The notes beneath the pieces were generated by a model that was given only the letters and a program-made list of their open reading frames with translations, was not told the origin of the DNA and searched no databases. Position numbers and translations under genes: made by a program. Shown here in pieces: positions 25,619 through 37,294 of a DNA stretch of 64,000 bases (its first letter is position 1; the number at the start of each line of letters is the position of its first letter). The DNA comes from Fomes fomentarius (taxonomy: Eukaryota; Basidiomycota; Agaricomycetes; Polyporales; Polyporaceae), in NCBI GenBank assembly GCA_022606135.1, contig JABYQN010000006.1, forward strand, positions 124,001 through 188,000. The letters run 5' to 3'.

Positions 25619-27245
25619 ATTCGTGAGGGATGGGACACGTAGAAGCCGTGTGAAAATAGGAGGGGTTCCCGGCCGCTCAACACAAACTCACGTGCGACTT
25701 CGTTATTCAAGCAATAGATGTCGAGATCAGTATCATATTCACATAGCCCCCAGATCGGTGAACAGGGTCTGAGGTCGTGTCGGAACGACAGCAGATGTGG
25801 CAAGAGACTGACCGAGACCGGATGAAAAAGCTCACAACACCTATTCTAGCTGTGCAAGACTTTGAAGTAGCAACAATGGGACTGACATACCTATTCTGGC
25901 AGATCACGGTACGAAGAAACGATCTGCCAGTGATTTTTCGCCTCAGATATCTGTGGAGTATATGTGGGATATCTGTTTGTTGCTTCCTCGACCAAATCGT
26001 GTAGCGGCCTCGGGGGATTGAGTTGGCATCGAAACACCGATCCCGCACGAACTATGCATAAGGTCCCCCGGTGTGCCATTTGAGACATGGAAGTGCCGGA
26101 AGTTGCCGAGGGTAGAGATCCACGGCCGACTCCGAGTACTATCATAAGAGGACATCATCTCACATCCCAGATTGTCAAGTGGAGGGAGATTCAGAACCGG
26201 TGATTGTGTCGACATAGAACCTAAGTATCGGCAGCATGACAGCATGACAGTTAAATGGTCAAACTATGAGTCTCCCCCCGGAGGATGGAGCTACGGCGAT
26301 AGTCGGCTCTGTTCGTTCTTCCTCCTTCCGGCAGTTTAGAGTGCAACGTACCAGTGCTGGAGAAGTTCACAGATAAGCACAGGGAGTGGAAGTTTCCGGC
26401 CCTTCAATACTCACCCACAACAATGTTATGAAAGTCCGCAGAATACCCACCATAGTGGAATAATAAGGGGGAGCGGCTTGAAGCGAACTCCTGTTCTGGG
26501 TGAAAGTTGGGGCCTGACACCAGTGTCCGCCAGTACGGCATATCATTGACAGAGCTTCAACCCAGAGATCCAAGGACGAGGAGTATACTCTATGCTGGTC
26601 GTCGGAGGAAAGTATTCCCGCTACCTCTCGTAGTGGGTCTTCTCAGACTTCTGTTGCAACTTTCTTGCCTCGTTCACGTGACGTTTTCAATCTCCGCCTC
26701 AATGTGCGGCCACCCGGCGCACCCTGCCTTGTATCCTGAACCATGTTCTATCTACCTTGATTTTACGGTGTGTCATCTTGCACAACTATTAGAAAGGGAC
26801 CTCCGGGTAAATCTGGCCACCAACAGAGTAACCAACAAGTACAGGGGCTCGCGAGGAGAAGTGGGCGCTAGCCCACGACTCGAGCGAGCCCTTGAGACTA
26901 ATCCAGAGTTGAGAGATTCAGCAGGACACATGCATAATGTTTTGGTTTCTGTATGCACTCACTAGTCTCTGTAGTAGTATCACCGGTTGAACGGCAATGG
27001 GCATGCTCCCGCTAGACTCGGACCGCGACCCACACATATGCAATGAGTACAAAGCAGTGAAGGACCGATGTTGGAATCGAGCTGTGGAGTCTAAGTAGTT
27101 CAGGAACTACGTTGTAATACCTGTACTTGTGTGCAACCTCTGCACATAGTGCATACTGGAGGTAGCGGGCACTGCCGCTTGCCGGCACTACCTCGAGTTA
27201 TGTACGCGTACGGCCGACCTGGTTACTAGGTGTGATCACATGCCG

Positions 27246-27275
27246 TGTCACGTCAAACAGCCTCGTGACGTGACA
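27246..27275. repeat. inverted repeat with TGACGTGA half-sites
   Basis: TGTCACGTCA (27246-27255) and TGACGTGACA (27266-27275) are a perfect 10-bp inverted repeat around a 10-nt spacer. Each arm carries a TGACGT core like those bound by bZIP/CRE-type factors. A further TGACGTG lies about 25 bp downstream. No gene starts nearby. Confidence 0.7.
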
Positions 27276-30200
27276 GTTTCAGTTTCTCACGCTGTCACTT
27301 TCTGACGTGTACCATGTTCAACGTTGTACTTGCGAGATGCCGAGTCACGGTGTCGCTCTCACGTTTCAATGGCTCGACCTTGAATCCTTCACCTCATGAG
27401 GATCATACGTGGATGTTACCTTTAAATTTGGATCAATTACAACAGTATACGAGAGACAGCCGTCGCCATCCATTACCACCTTGAAGGATCTTGGACTAGG
27501 AGACAATTGTGTTGTATGTGAATTTCATTTCAAGAAAGTTTCAAGTGAGGATCACTCATATCTTCCCGCTGTTGAACGCCATTCAACACAATCATGTGCT
27601 ATCTATTGTCAGGGAACTCACAAAGCCGCACTAGAGTCTCTGTCGTGAGTTGTTGAGAGTGAGTCGTTTTGGCTAGACTCGGAAGTGCCCCAAGGCCTCC
27701 GATTAAGCTGAACGTGCTGCATAAACCTTAGCACGGTGAAGGGATGATTCAAGAATTGAGGAACGTTCTTCAAGAAGCCACCATGTGGATGCGTGGCACA
27801 ATGACCATATGCAATAGTACACCGCTTCGTGTGCACTGTTTCGCTCGGGTGAGTGCGTTGACTCACGTCACTCTGACCGGATACTCAATCTTCCGATACC
27901 TCTGACCTCACAGCCTTCTTTATCAAAGAAGTCAGCAAGAACGTCTCCTTGAACTTCATTTCAACGCCTGTTTCAGATATATCACGTTCTCCTGGCCTCT
28001 TCCACTCATGCTGTAGTTGATCTACGATTCCAATATCTATTCCAGGTACGTATCGTGGTTTGCATTGATGAATAGACAAATACCGATCTCATGATAGATG
28101 CCCTGTGGATGGTTAGCTCTGAATCATCAACCTCAAGGCTCCCAGCTCGGCGAAACGTGCGTGGTCGACCGAAATACCGAGGTGCGTTTGTGACTCCCTG
28201 GCCTTCCTGGCTAATTGCACATGTTGATATGTACATCGTTCACACGACAGTGTTGGTCAAGTCGCCGATGTGCCTGGCTCTGGAGTCTTCATGCAACAAT
28301 TTAGTTGCCTGTCGCACCCAGTCCCCCTAACTGCTTGGTCCACAGTACTCACCGTGGACATGACGGACTACTCTTGAACAACCATCGGTCATAGTCTCTC
28401 TCGAGCGCGCCGTTGGATGTGGCTCCTTCGTAGTTGGTGCACGGCCTCAGATCTGAACGTTAGCTTTGACCTGATCTTGCTAGCTCAAGAATCGCGCGTG
28501 CGCTCTCGTATGGCATGTTCAGGGCGGTCCCTGGGAAGCTATATTTGTCGATTTCACACTCACTGCCGTCGAGGATGTAGATGACGTTCCAGAGTCGGCG
28601 AGACCCCATTGCACCGAGTAGCTGGCGATGCAATCTGTATGGCAGCTGGGCGGTACGTATGCATATCTACATGGTACTACGTCCGCACTACCAACGTCTT
28701 CCCTGGCGAGCGTACTTACTCATATCACGGGCCGGCTCTTCCACGCGAACACCTGCCGTCTGCACGGCCGTCACTTTATGGAGCGCCGCCGCCCGACATT
28801 CAAGCTGCGTGCTACCCCGCCCGAGAGCTGACTTCGACCTGTTCATCATCTCCGCCGCCCGAGTACTGCATGGTCCTTCGCTCAACATCAACAACATCTT
28901 GGCCCATCCTGGCCAACTATTCACCCGCTCATTCACGCTCGCTACGATTATGGTCCTCTCCGCCGAGCTCTGTCATGGCTTGGCTTTGCTCGTCATGAAA
29001 GCATATCATTTGGGCCTTCGGCGGTGACCGTGGGAGGAGCTCCATCTCCTATGGTCACGATCTGTCGGACAGAAACCTAAACAGGAGATATGATTTAACG
29101 GCCCGAGGTAACCGATGTTATTCTCGACAACACCAACATGTATACCACCAGCCCGCATCATAATCTTCCTCGCTCGCGATCGCTCGGTATTAAACAGATA
29201 TGCTCCACACAAATCAGTTTCTCATATGCTACCACTTATCATAGTGTGCGGTACGTACCGTGGAGGCTCCGAGTCCTGAAGTTCCCCGTGTCAAAAAATT
29301 CAGTTCGCTTACACGAGGGCCGCAGCAGCCCTTCTGCACGCTCTTCTCCCGGAGGATCGTCTGTCGCAAAAGTCCAGATTATGTACGTATGTCACGATTC
29401 ATGAATCTGCATGTTCGCAGCTGATTCAAACGCGGGACAGGTGCTTTCAGTGTGCACGCTAGCCGTGCCCTTCTGTTTTCGGCGCTGATGCGGCGGCAAA
29501 AACTGCCGAGCTTCTCCAGTCCCATGAAAGCGAGACAGCGGCGCAACCCCCTACTTGGACGTGCTTCCGGGCTTCCTGAGTGGGCGATTAGCTCCCGCGT
29601 TGCGTGCGAGAAGACACGGTTTTTATATCGAATTTGCAAATCCTTTCGTGTCTGCGTTACGAAACTCTCTCACCAGCACCGCTAGGATCGTCGTAGGGAG
29701 GCGGGCCAAGAGTCCGCGACGTGGAGGTAGGCCGAAAGAAGAGATAAATGCATACCTAGTCGATCCTGATCCGATTTGAGACTATTGGCAGGGGTCCGTC
29801 TGGTGCAACCTCGGATACTTGGATATTCAGAGGAACCGAAACGACGAGCACCCGCGGTCTCCGAGTGGAAGGTCTAATTTGTTTTCGGAGTCTCCGAATC
29901 TTTGCTGGCGTCCAGAGACCAGAGAATACTTTGGTCTCTTGCTTGATCAGCCTGCTCTCATAGACTGAACGAATCAATATACTTGCGGAGGCGCCCACTG
30001 TTTGCCAGGCTGGAAGGAAGACTGCTTTGTCAAGCTGTGGTGCCGCGTACTATCATCAGACCGACACTGCCGTATCTCCTGCCCACTGGTACATGTCTCT
30101 GAAACAACCCTTGTAGTATAACATCCGGTGAATGGATCGCGAGTTGGTACTTTGAAATACTGTTGGTTATGGGCGTTTCGTAGCACGTGTTCTCTTGGAG

Positions 30201-30618
30201 GCTTGGAGGCGTCAAAGGTGGTTGCGTTCTCCTCACATCTTTTAAGGCGACCACTGTAACCTGATCGTTTGTTTTATCGGATCACATCACAATCTCAAAG
30301 ACCGTTTCTGGTCAAACGGGCGGGCATCACCTTCACACAGAGCGAGCAGGGGCATGGACTCGAAGGAGGCTGGTGTTAGTATCGACACGTCACTCACTTT
30401 TCGTCGTAACGCACGGTAAGTCGTCCGCCACACGATCTGCGTCGCATTTGCTACTGATACCAGGTATGATATAGGCTCTTTGAGCAGAAATGGATCATTA
30501 TGCACATCTTCTCCGGAGTTTGGGGTTAGTTCCTCAAGGGTTACCAGACTCTACTATTGTCGGTGGCGATGGACCGGACTCGTCAGACTCGGAATTCACT
30601 CTCAGTGATGCGGTTTTG

Positions 30619-32225
30619 ATGGAGGTCGAGGTCAGCCAAATAGCCTGGTGCACTATTCGAAACTAATCATAGCTTACTGGTAGGCGAACCTTCCGGTGCT
30701 GCCCTTTGACATCCTGCACACGATTCAGAGCGTCGCCGACCAGCAATCCCTCTCCCGGATGATGAAGACGTGTCGCTCACTCTATGAATCTGGTGAGAAA
30801 ATCATTTTGCGGAACGTCTGCCTTTCCTCTGGCAAGAAGATTGAATTCTTCGCTCGATACATGGTCGTCGAGGGGGCGGACCGTCTGCGACTCCTCCATG
30901 CACTCAACCTCATGTCTTCAAGTCCTGGTCAAGATGCGCTCAGGGTCCTTTTCCTTCGGCTACGCCTCTATTCCAATTTCACTTCCCTCACTCTGCACAA
31001 CCCTGAAGGGCTCCTGGAAGGCTCCCGCGGACTTGCCATTGCGATTGCGGCATTGACGAGTCTCAAGGTCCTCACCATTCTCGATACTGGACCTCACACC
31101 CTAAACCTCCTGCGATCCATGCGCTCGCCGCTCATCCGCGTGAGGATATCTACGAGAAACGCTGCCACCCGGGAGTGGGAAGACCGGTACGATATCACAC
31201 AGATCTTGCCTTGCTCGCGATCGACTCTGCAGGAGATACGGGCATCATGGCCTGCACGTCCTGCTCGTATCCCTGGTGTCCAGGGATCTCGATATCCTCA
31301 ACTACGCTCCCTTGTGCTCGATATCCCTTACACCCCTACTACTCTCGACTATGTTCGCGCCTACCCTCGGCTATCTTTCCTCGCTATCTATGGTATGGAC
31401 GACGACCTACCCCTGCCAGACGGAGGGCACTACGACGCAGTCCGTCAGGCAAACCGAGAACAACAAGAAACATCTGGATCGTGGCTTGGACTGCGCACGT
31501 TCCAGGGATCTATCCGCATTTTGTTTGTCCTCGGCCTGACTTGCCGGGTCCCTCGCATCATCGTGGACAACTTCGACCACGAGTCGAATGGTCCCATTCT
31601 TCATGCCGTCCTGATCGATACAAATCCGGCTCGTCTTGACCTTCGGGTGCTCGGCGCCAACTCCTTCAGGAGGGTCTACGCCCCGGTTTTGAAGGACAGC
31701 CCTGCGGGTGCTTTGACGTCCGTCGCCTTGACTATCAGGCTGATGTGTCACGACGTGGAGATGAGCATCGATGCATTTCTGGTGAGTGAACCTTCATCAA
31801 TACCTTCCGTGCCATTGAGCTCCAGATCTGTCCCTTTGCACGATCAGAGAACCGTCAGAGGCATCGTCAAGGCACTCTTTGTCACGACGTTTGAGCTGCG
31901 CATTGACTGCTCGCGCATGGCCGTGCGCACGAGATGCTCGCACCACAACTTGCCACACTGTCCCGCGGACGCGTACCGGCGTTCCTCGGCGCATTACCGT
32001 TTTCCCGTGGAGACTCAGCTAGAGGCATTGGACCTGCCACGCGTCGCTCGGAGGATCAAGAAGGCAGCTCCGTGTGTCCAAACAGTCGTTGTGCGTATCA
32101 CCAATCTTCACTTGCAGAAGGACGCGATAGTGATTGTGGGGGATCCTATTCGCCATTCACACGCTGGAGTGAGGGAGGAGTGGGAGCATGAGCTTGAAGA
32201 AGAAGTCTCTCTGGACGATAGATGA
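30619..32225 (+). CDS. F-box/LRR-like protein, paralogue 1
   Basis: Family typical of Agaricomycetes: N-terminal F-box-like segment (LPFDIL...MMKTCRSLY) followed by degenerate leucine-rich repeats. F-box proteins usually recruit substrates to SCF ubiquitin ligases; target unknown. Model: exon 1 30619-30630, intron 30631-30683 (53 nt), exon 2 30684-31781, intron 31782-31847 (GTGAGT...GATCAG, 66 nt, phase 0), exon 3 31848-32225, stop TGA. The ATG at 30619 matches the tiny first exon of the paralogue at 45560, which also has a 53-nt first intron; its donor GTCAGC is weak. An in-frame ATG at 30490 would add 43 residues. The C-terminus is acidic (ELEEEVSLDD). The last intron sits at the same place in all four paralogues of the window. 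Family assignment is fairly sure, exact function is not. Confidence 0.75.
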
Positions 32226-35200
32226 TCTCGTCTATCGGGTCTGTGGTGTATGACATAGTGCGAGGTCTGATGTCTGAAGGTTGTCGCTGGCTGCAGGCAA
32301 TCTGGGTGTCTCAATCTGTACACCTCCGCGCTGCGATATGTTGATTATCCCTTGCTTCATCTGCCTGTACAAGTATCACACGAACCTATACAGTGAATTC
32401 TGATAATGCAAACCTATTATGTTGCAGTCTTCTCTGCATCATGATGCTTGTCCGTAACTGACTAGGCCGACAAAAACCCCTAACTCTGTGCACGCTGATC
32501 AAGAGGGGAATTGGAGACCCGGTAGGTTCTGCGCGCTGGCTCTAGTCTGCGCATGTTGTTAGTATCTTCTCACTGACTGTGCGTACTGCAAAGGGGATGT
32601 CGACCGAGCGCTAGACATACCGTATTTGGTCACCGATAACACCGGTGTCCCCGAGTTCACCGGACCCGAGTCCACATGAAACATGACACGATGGAATTTG
32701 GGGATGAATCAAATCTATACTTCCTCGGTCCCTCTAAAGCACCTTAATTGCAGCGATGTTCAAAGTACATGGAGCCAAAGAGAGGTACTGAATAAGTATC
32801 ATCACTCAGGTGAGCGCACTCCTCGTCTCAAGAGAAGTCCGCGCCGGAAGCAAGGACATACAGAACAAGTTATCCTTGATACGCAAATGGGGCAGAGACG
32901 GAGACATAGCTTATAGCGTGCTCTATTTACAGACTAGAATCGAAACCTGCAGGAACCATACGCCCAGAAACTAGTGAGGTTAGGAACAAGAGGGTATCTC
33001 GGACATAGCATCGGACTACCACACGACCACGCAAAGTGATGAGCACTCAGTGCGGGATTGACTGACGCCGTCATCTAAGGACGGATCGAGCGGATCGCAA
33101 CTACGCAATCGCCGCACGCACCTGTTTCCACCGCTACCGTTTCGCATTAATCCTGATTCTTCCTGTAGTGGAATCGTCTCGCTTGCATGGTGTGGTATTT
33201 GTGCAGTCTGCGGGCTGTGTCGTTGAATGTCTATGTCCGCTTAGCTCACGCATTGTAGCCTTTTCTGGACATATTCAAATGGGAAAACGATGTAGAACTT
33301 GACGTACACGATATGAATGCAATCCACACCCATAAGGAACCGAGCAGTCAGAGGCGAGGATCGGCCTCGTTCTGTTCTACTTATTCACGGCCATGGGGTT
33401 AACGTAAACCCGTGACGTCGGTAAGCTCGCGAAATATAGTATTCAAACGACTCACAAGCGATCCTGCCGAGTGCTTGCTTACGTATTCTCGCTGCGCGTC
33501 GTATCTTTCGAATACTGCCCACGGTGATTGGGGACCAGACATAAGGATCGCACCGAGAATGCGGCACGTAGCGGTACCGGTGTCGCACGTGTTGGTCCAC
33601 ATCGTCTATGTATTGCGATGTGCGAGAGAATTGCGTTATCAGTGCCGCGTCCGGTCCATGTGTTTCGCTACTCCGTGCGGTCCACATTGTGCACCATGCC
33701 GACCATTGGGTGAGAACTCACGTAACTTGCGTCAGCATCCGCTCTACAGGTATAGGGCACGAGGGAGCATCTTTTCGCCGGGCATCACGATGGTATGCGG
33801 CGGGCCGTGCATCCTAGAGATTAAATGACAGCGTTAAAACCGGAAGTGATACTGTGCTGGCATGCCGTGACCCTATTGACGCGGCGCTCAGCTTTGGTAA
33901 GGAATGTACCCGATGCTACGTAGAGATTGTCATGCGGGCGGGTGCGCGACGTCGGAGTCGGAGTGGGATCGGAGAAACGTGCGAAGATAAAGTTTCGAAC
34001 CCGCGAGTTCCTCCAAGATTTGATGCTGGTTACGTAGTACAGGACCGTTGCCGATATATTGGTCGAGATTATTGCTAACGCTGAAAGGACATTTGGCGTC
34101 TGACAGGCCGACATGGATGACAAGAGCGAGGGGTATTTGGAGAGCGTTGACGGGTAACCTGGTACTAACGTTCATCCCTTACGACGACTGTTGAAACAAA
34201 AAATTCGATGAGAAAGCCAGCGCACTTCGGTAGCAAAGAAAATCTGGAAGATGATTGAGAGGCTAGTACTCACAAGCTTAATAAGGTATCCTCATGGTGG
34301 ACATATGCCGAGGCATAGACCCGTGCGTTGTATGAAATTTGTTGTATTCGGAGCCGTCGTGGTGGTGTAGACGTGTCGCTATACAAGCGTCAGGACAATC
34401 TCTCTTGTCGTGCTAGTAGCAACCTGAAGCGTGCCTAGTAACATCAAATGACTAGTTCCTGGCAATGGCTGACAATGGAGGGCCAGAGCGAAGAAGGGGA
34501 CAGGTGGGGGGCCCTAGCTGCAAATTTCGTATGCCAATTTGACCAAATGGAAATAATTTGCGGAGGGAGTGAGTGTCGTGGTACAGGACCGGTACAGGGT
34601 CGTTCAGTGCATTGAGCGTCAAGTATCTTAGCGCCATGTTCCGAGCTACCCGGTGATGACATCAATACGGACCGTGATAGCCGATACGCTATGCCTTTCC
34701 CCCAAACTCGGAGTTGGATGGTCGAATCATCCGCTCGCGGAGGGGTTAGGAAGTTGATTTAGAGTACGAATCGTCGGCGGCGAATTGTATTGCCTTTAGC
34801 AAAGTGGTCAAACATATAGCCTGGTCATTTCAACTTTCCAGCTTCGAGCTGGACTATATAGTAGGTGTCCGAGACGACTTCGCAGTATCTCCTCTGTTGT
34901 AACATTGCACTTGTTCTGTGTTGATTATGATCACTAGCCTTACTAGTACCTACTTCGTGTGGTACCTTGACATTGTTGAGAGCGCTCTCAGAAAGCGAGA
35001 TACCTTCGGGATTTGCCGAGCCTTACCACTCTTACCACTGCCATCCGAAACACTTATTGTCATGACACTGAAGATGAACCACGATTGCCTCGCATGAATC
35101 TCATGTTCCCAAGCGACTTGCGAATTTACCATAACTGAAGGATAAACTGGGCCCTTGTCGATTTTCATGGATTTCCGTGACTGCCTTGGTATGCCACTGT

Positions 35201-35435
35201 TATCGTGTTCATCCAGGCCATTGACTCAAACTTTGGCATCTCATGGTAGTTGGGTATCTATAGTGATTGTCACTCTAAGAGCATCGTACAAAGGTTTTTT
35301 GGAGCTTGTGACTGCACGGATGTCCAGACGGCGGTGTAGCTACGAGTGCAACATCACCTTGATCTGCGATGCCAGCGAAGTCGGTGAGGAGCCACTCGTC
35401 TTCGAATTTCGGCCATACCTCACACTTCACTTAAG
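32226..35435. other. intergenic, no supported gene
   Basis: 3.2 kb without a recognisable gene. Small open frames at 33.4-33.8 kb overlap on both strands and match nothing I know. The piece just before 35436 may contain a worn 5' end of the next F-box-like gene but no clean exon can be drawn. Confidence 0.45.
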
Positions 35436-36816
35436 ATGCAGCAGGAGAAGCTTCAAAAGCAAGTGGACAGGCCGGTCGCAGCTGGATACCTATCACCTAT
35501 ACCGCCGAATCACTCCGTGCCATCGGTCTACCCTCCGGCTACCGGAACGGTGATTTTCCAATCGAGCGCAGACCTCATGGAGCTCATCAAGGCTGTAGTC
35601 TCATTGGGCATGGATCCTTCCTCTATCAAGGAGATGCACTTCACCTCCGGGCTATCTTTGGGCCCCCTCGGTATGCTCGTCACCTCGTTCTTTCTCTTGT
35701 ACTCGACGGATATGAAGATCATGATCCTCAAGATCGACCAGGCCGAGGCTCTTTTTGACGTGCTTCCCCATCTAGCCAACGCATTCGTGTTACTCACGAC
35801 CGTCAAGCACCTCACGCTGCACGGTATCGGAAAGCACGCTCGCCGCATGCTCTGCAATATACGTTCTATGCTCATTTCCGCCGACCTGACCATGATTCCA
35901 TACGAAGACCCCGACTGTGACTGCTCAATGCTCGAAGCGGAAGTGGACAAGGACTCTCAAACCTTGACAAGAAGCCCTATCGATCTTCTCTGGCGATCTC
36001 GGGCATCGCTCGAGTCGCTCAAGGGCTCTGGGTGCGAAACATTGTGCGATACCGAGGGCATCTGGTACAGTCCTCGGTATTATCCCCAGGTGCGAGCGAT
36101 CGATCTTAGGGAGAATGACATCCCGGTCACGATCCACTACGTCCGCGCCTTCCCCTCACTCTGCAAGCTATCTATCGCAACCTCGCACGAGATTCTGTCC
36201 TCGCTCGGCATTACCTCATGGAACGCCATGGTGAAGGTGCGAAAGCGCAACCAGGTCGAACAGCGGCAGTTCGGGACCTGGCGAGCGCTCGAAACGTGTT
36301 GCGCCCCACTCATCGACCACTTCATGCTCAATATCATGTGTCCTGTGACGGAGGTTGAAGTTGTCGGCCCCTACATGAACCCAGACATGCTGCTCCATGT
36401 CCTCAGGACTTCCCGACCGACATCTTTGGTGTTGAAAGGGTTCCTAGCGGGAGAGATCTTCACACCGCGCTTCGCCAAGCTCCTACGTCAGCCCTGTGCG
36501 GCTCAATTGAGTCATCTTCAGATGAACCTAGTAACGAGGGGCTCTGACATCACCGATATCTTGGTGGGTATTTTAAGCTTCATTATCCTCACACATAGCT
36601 GACGATCTGTCGATGCAGGACCGTATGATCGACTGTTTGTGCTCATTAAAGATTCGTACCTTAGTTCTGTTCCTAGATTGCCCTCTCACAGATACCGCTC
36701 TTATGAAGTATCGCAACGGGATGAAAAGCTTTATCCCCTCGCTAGACAGAGCGGAGTTTGTAGTAGACGCAGTGTCGCACGTTGGTCAATCATTGTTCTT
36801 GGAGTGGTCAATCTGA
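35436..36816 (+). CDS. F-box/LRR-like protein, paralogue 2, N-terminus eroded
   Basis: Same family as the genes at 30.6 and 45.6 kb, judged by the shared order of leucine-rich segments: a PQVRAIDL...VRAFPSLCKL block, then the family's basic N-x-x-Q/E block followed by G-[ST]-W, then the C-terminal intron. Exon 1 is 35436-36563, the intron 36564-36618 (GTGGGT...GATGCAG, 55 nt, phase 0), exon 2 36619-36816. The F-box itself is not recognisable. Where the paralogues have KTCRSLY plus a Gly-rich turn, this frame reads PSVYPPATGTVIF, and no LPxDVL motif precedes it. Either the N-terminus has diverged or upstream exons are lost. The reading frame is intact over 442 codons, so it may still be expressed as an LRR-only protein. 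Confidence 0.65.
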
Positions 36817-37294
36817 TTGAAGACGAGTACTAGAATAGTGCATGTACACAGTTATCTGGTAATCATTTGGTATCTAGTATCATATTGTACTACTCTGCAG
36901 TCTCAAATAGTACCACTCCGTGAGGACGGAACGTCTCTCTGCAAATAGACGTGAGGCAAAGTGAGTCACTGTCCAAGGTCGAATTCGAACTCAAGTTTGT
37001 ATCATTCATCAGCTCAGCAATCGCTGACTCAAAAGCAATGAAAATCATCTATCAGGCTCATCTGAGGACCCGTTGTGCAACTTTGCGTCAACAGTTGGAA
37101 CTTGGTGGTGCTACTGCTCCGGCCCGGGAGGGCGCCGAACATTGGGCATTGTATCAGAAACGCAAATATATCTTGCTTATCCTTATGACCTTGCAACCAT
37201 CGCGGCAAACGCATCTCAGTGTGTATCTTTTGCAAATCATGTTCTTTTAGAGCGATACCACTGATTGATACTCGGTATATAGTCTGTAGCAGTG
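36817..37294. other. short intergenic spacer
   Basis: No gene seen. A TATATAG motif near 37276 lies about 20 bp before the MYND gene ATG, closer than a TATA box would normally be. Confidence 0.5.

Larger units (their letters stand above)
20840..30489. other. intergenic, no supported gene
   Basis: Nothing in these 9.6 kb reads as a known protein. Open frames such as 26507-26965 (+) and 28581-29027 (+) lack splice-site logic and recognisable motifs. Composition is more balanced than in the first 19 kb. A GACGAG repeat lies at 20973-21008, and two strong inverted repeats are listed separately at 25.6 and 27.25 kb. Decayed transposable-element sequence is possible but I could not recognise any transposase, reverse transcriptase or terminal repeat pair. 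Confidence 0.45.

Noticed and set aside
33991..34012. tRNA T-arm-like GTTTCGAACCC
   Set aside because: No complementary T stem, A box or acceptor stem can be drawn on either strand.
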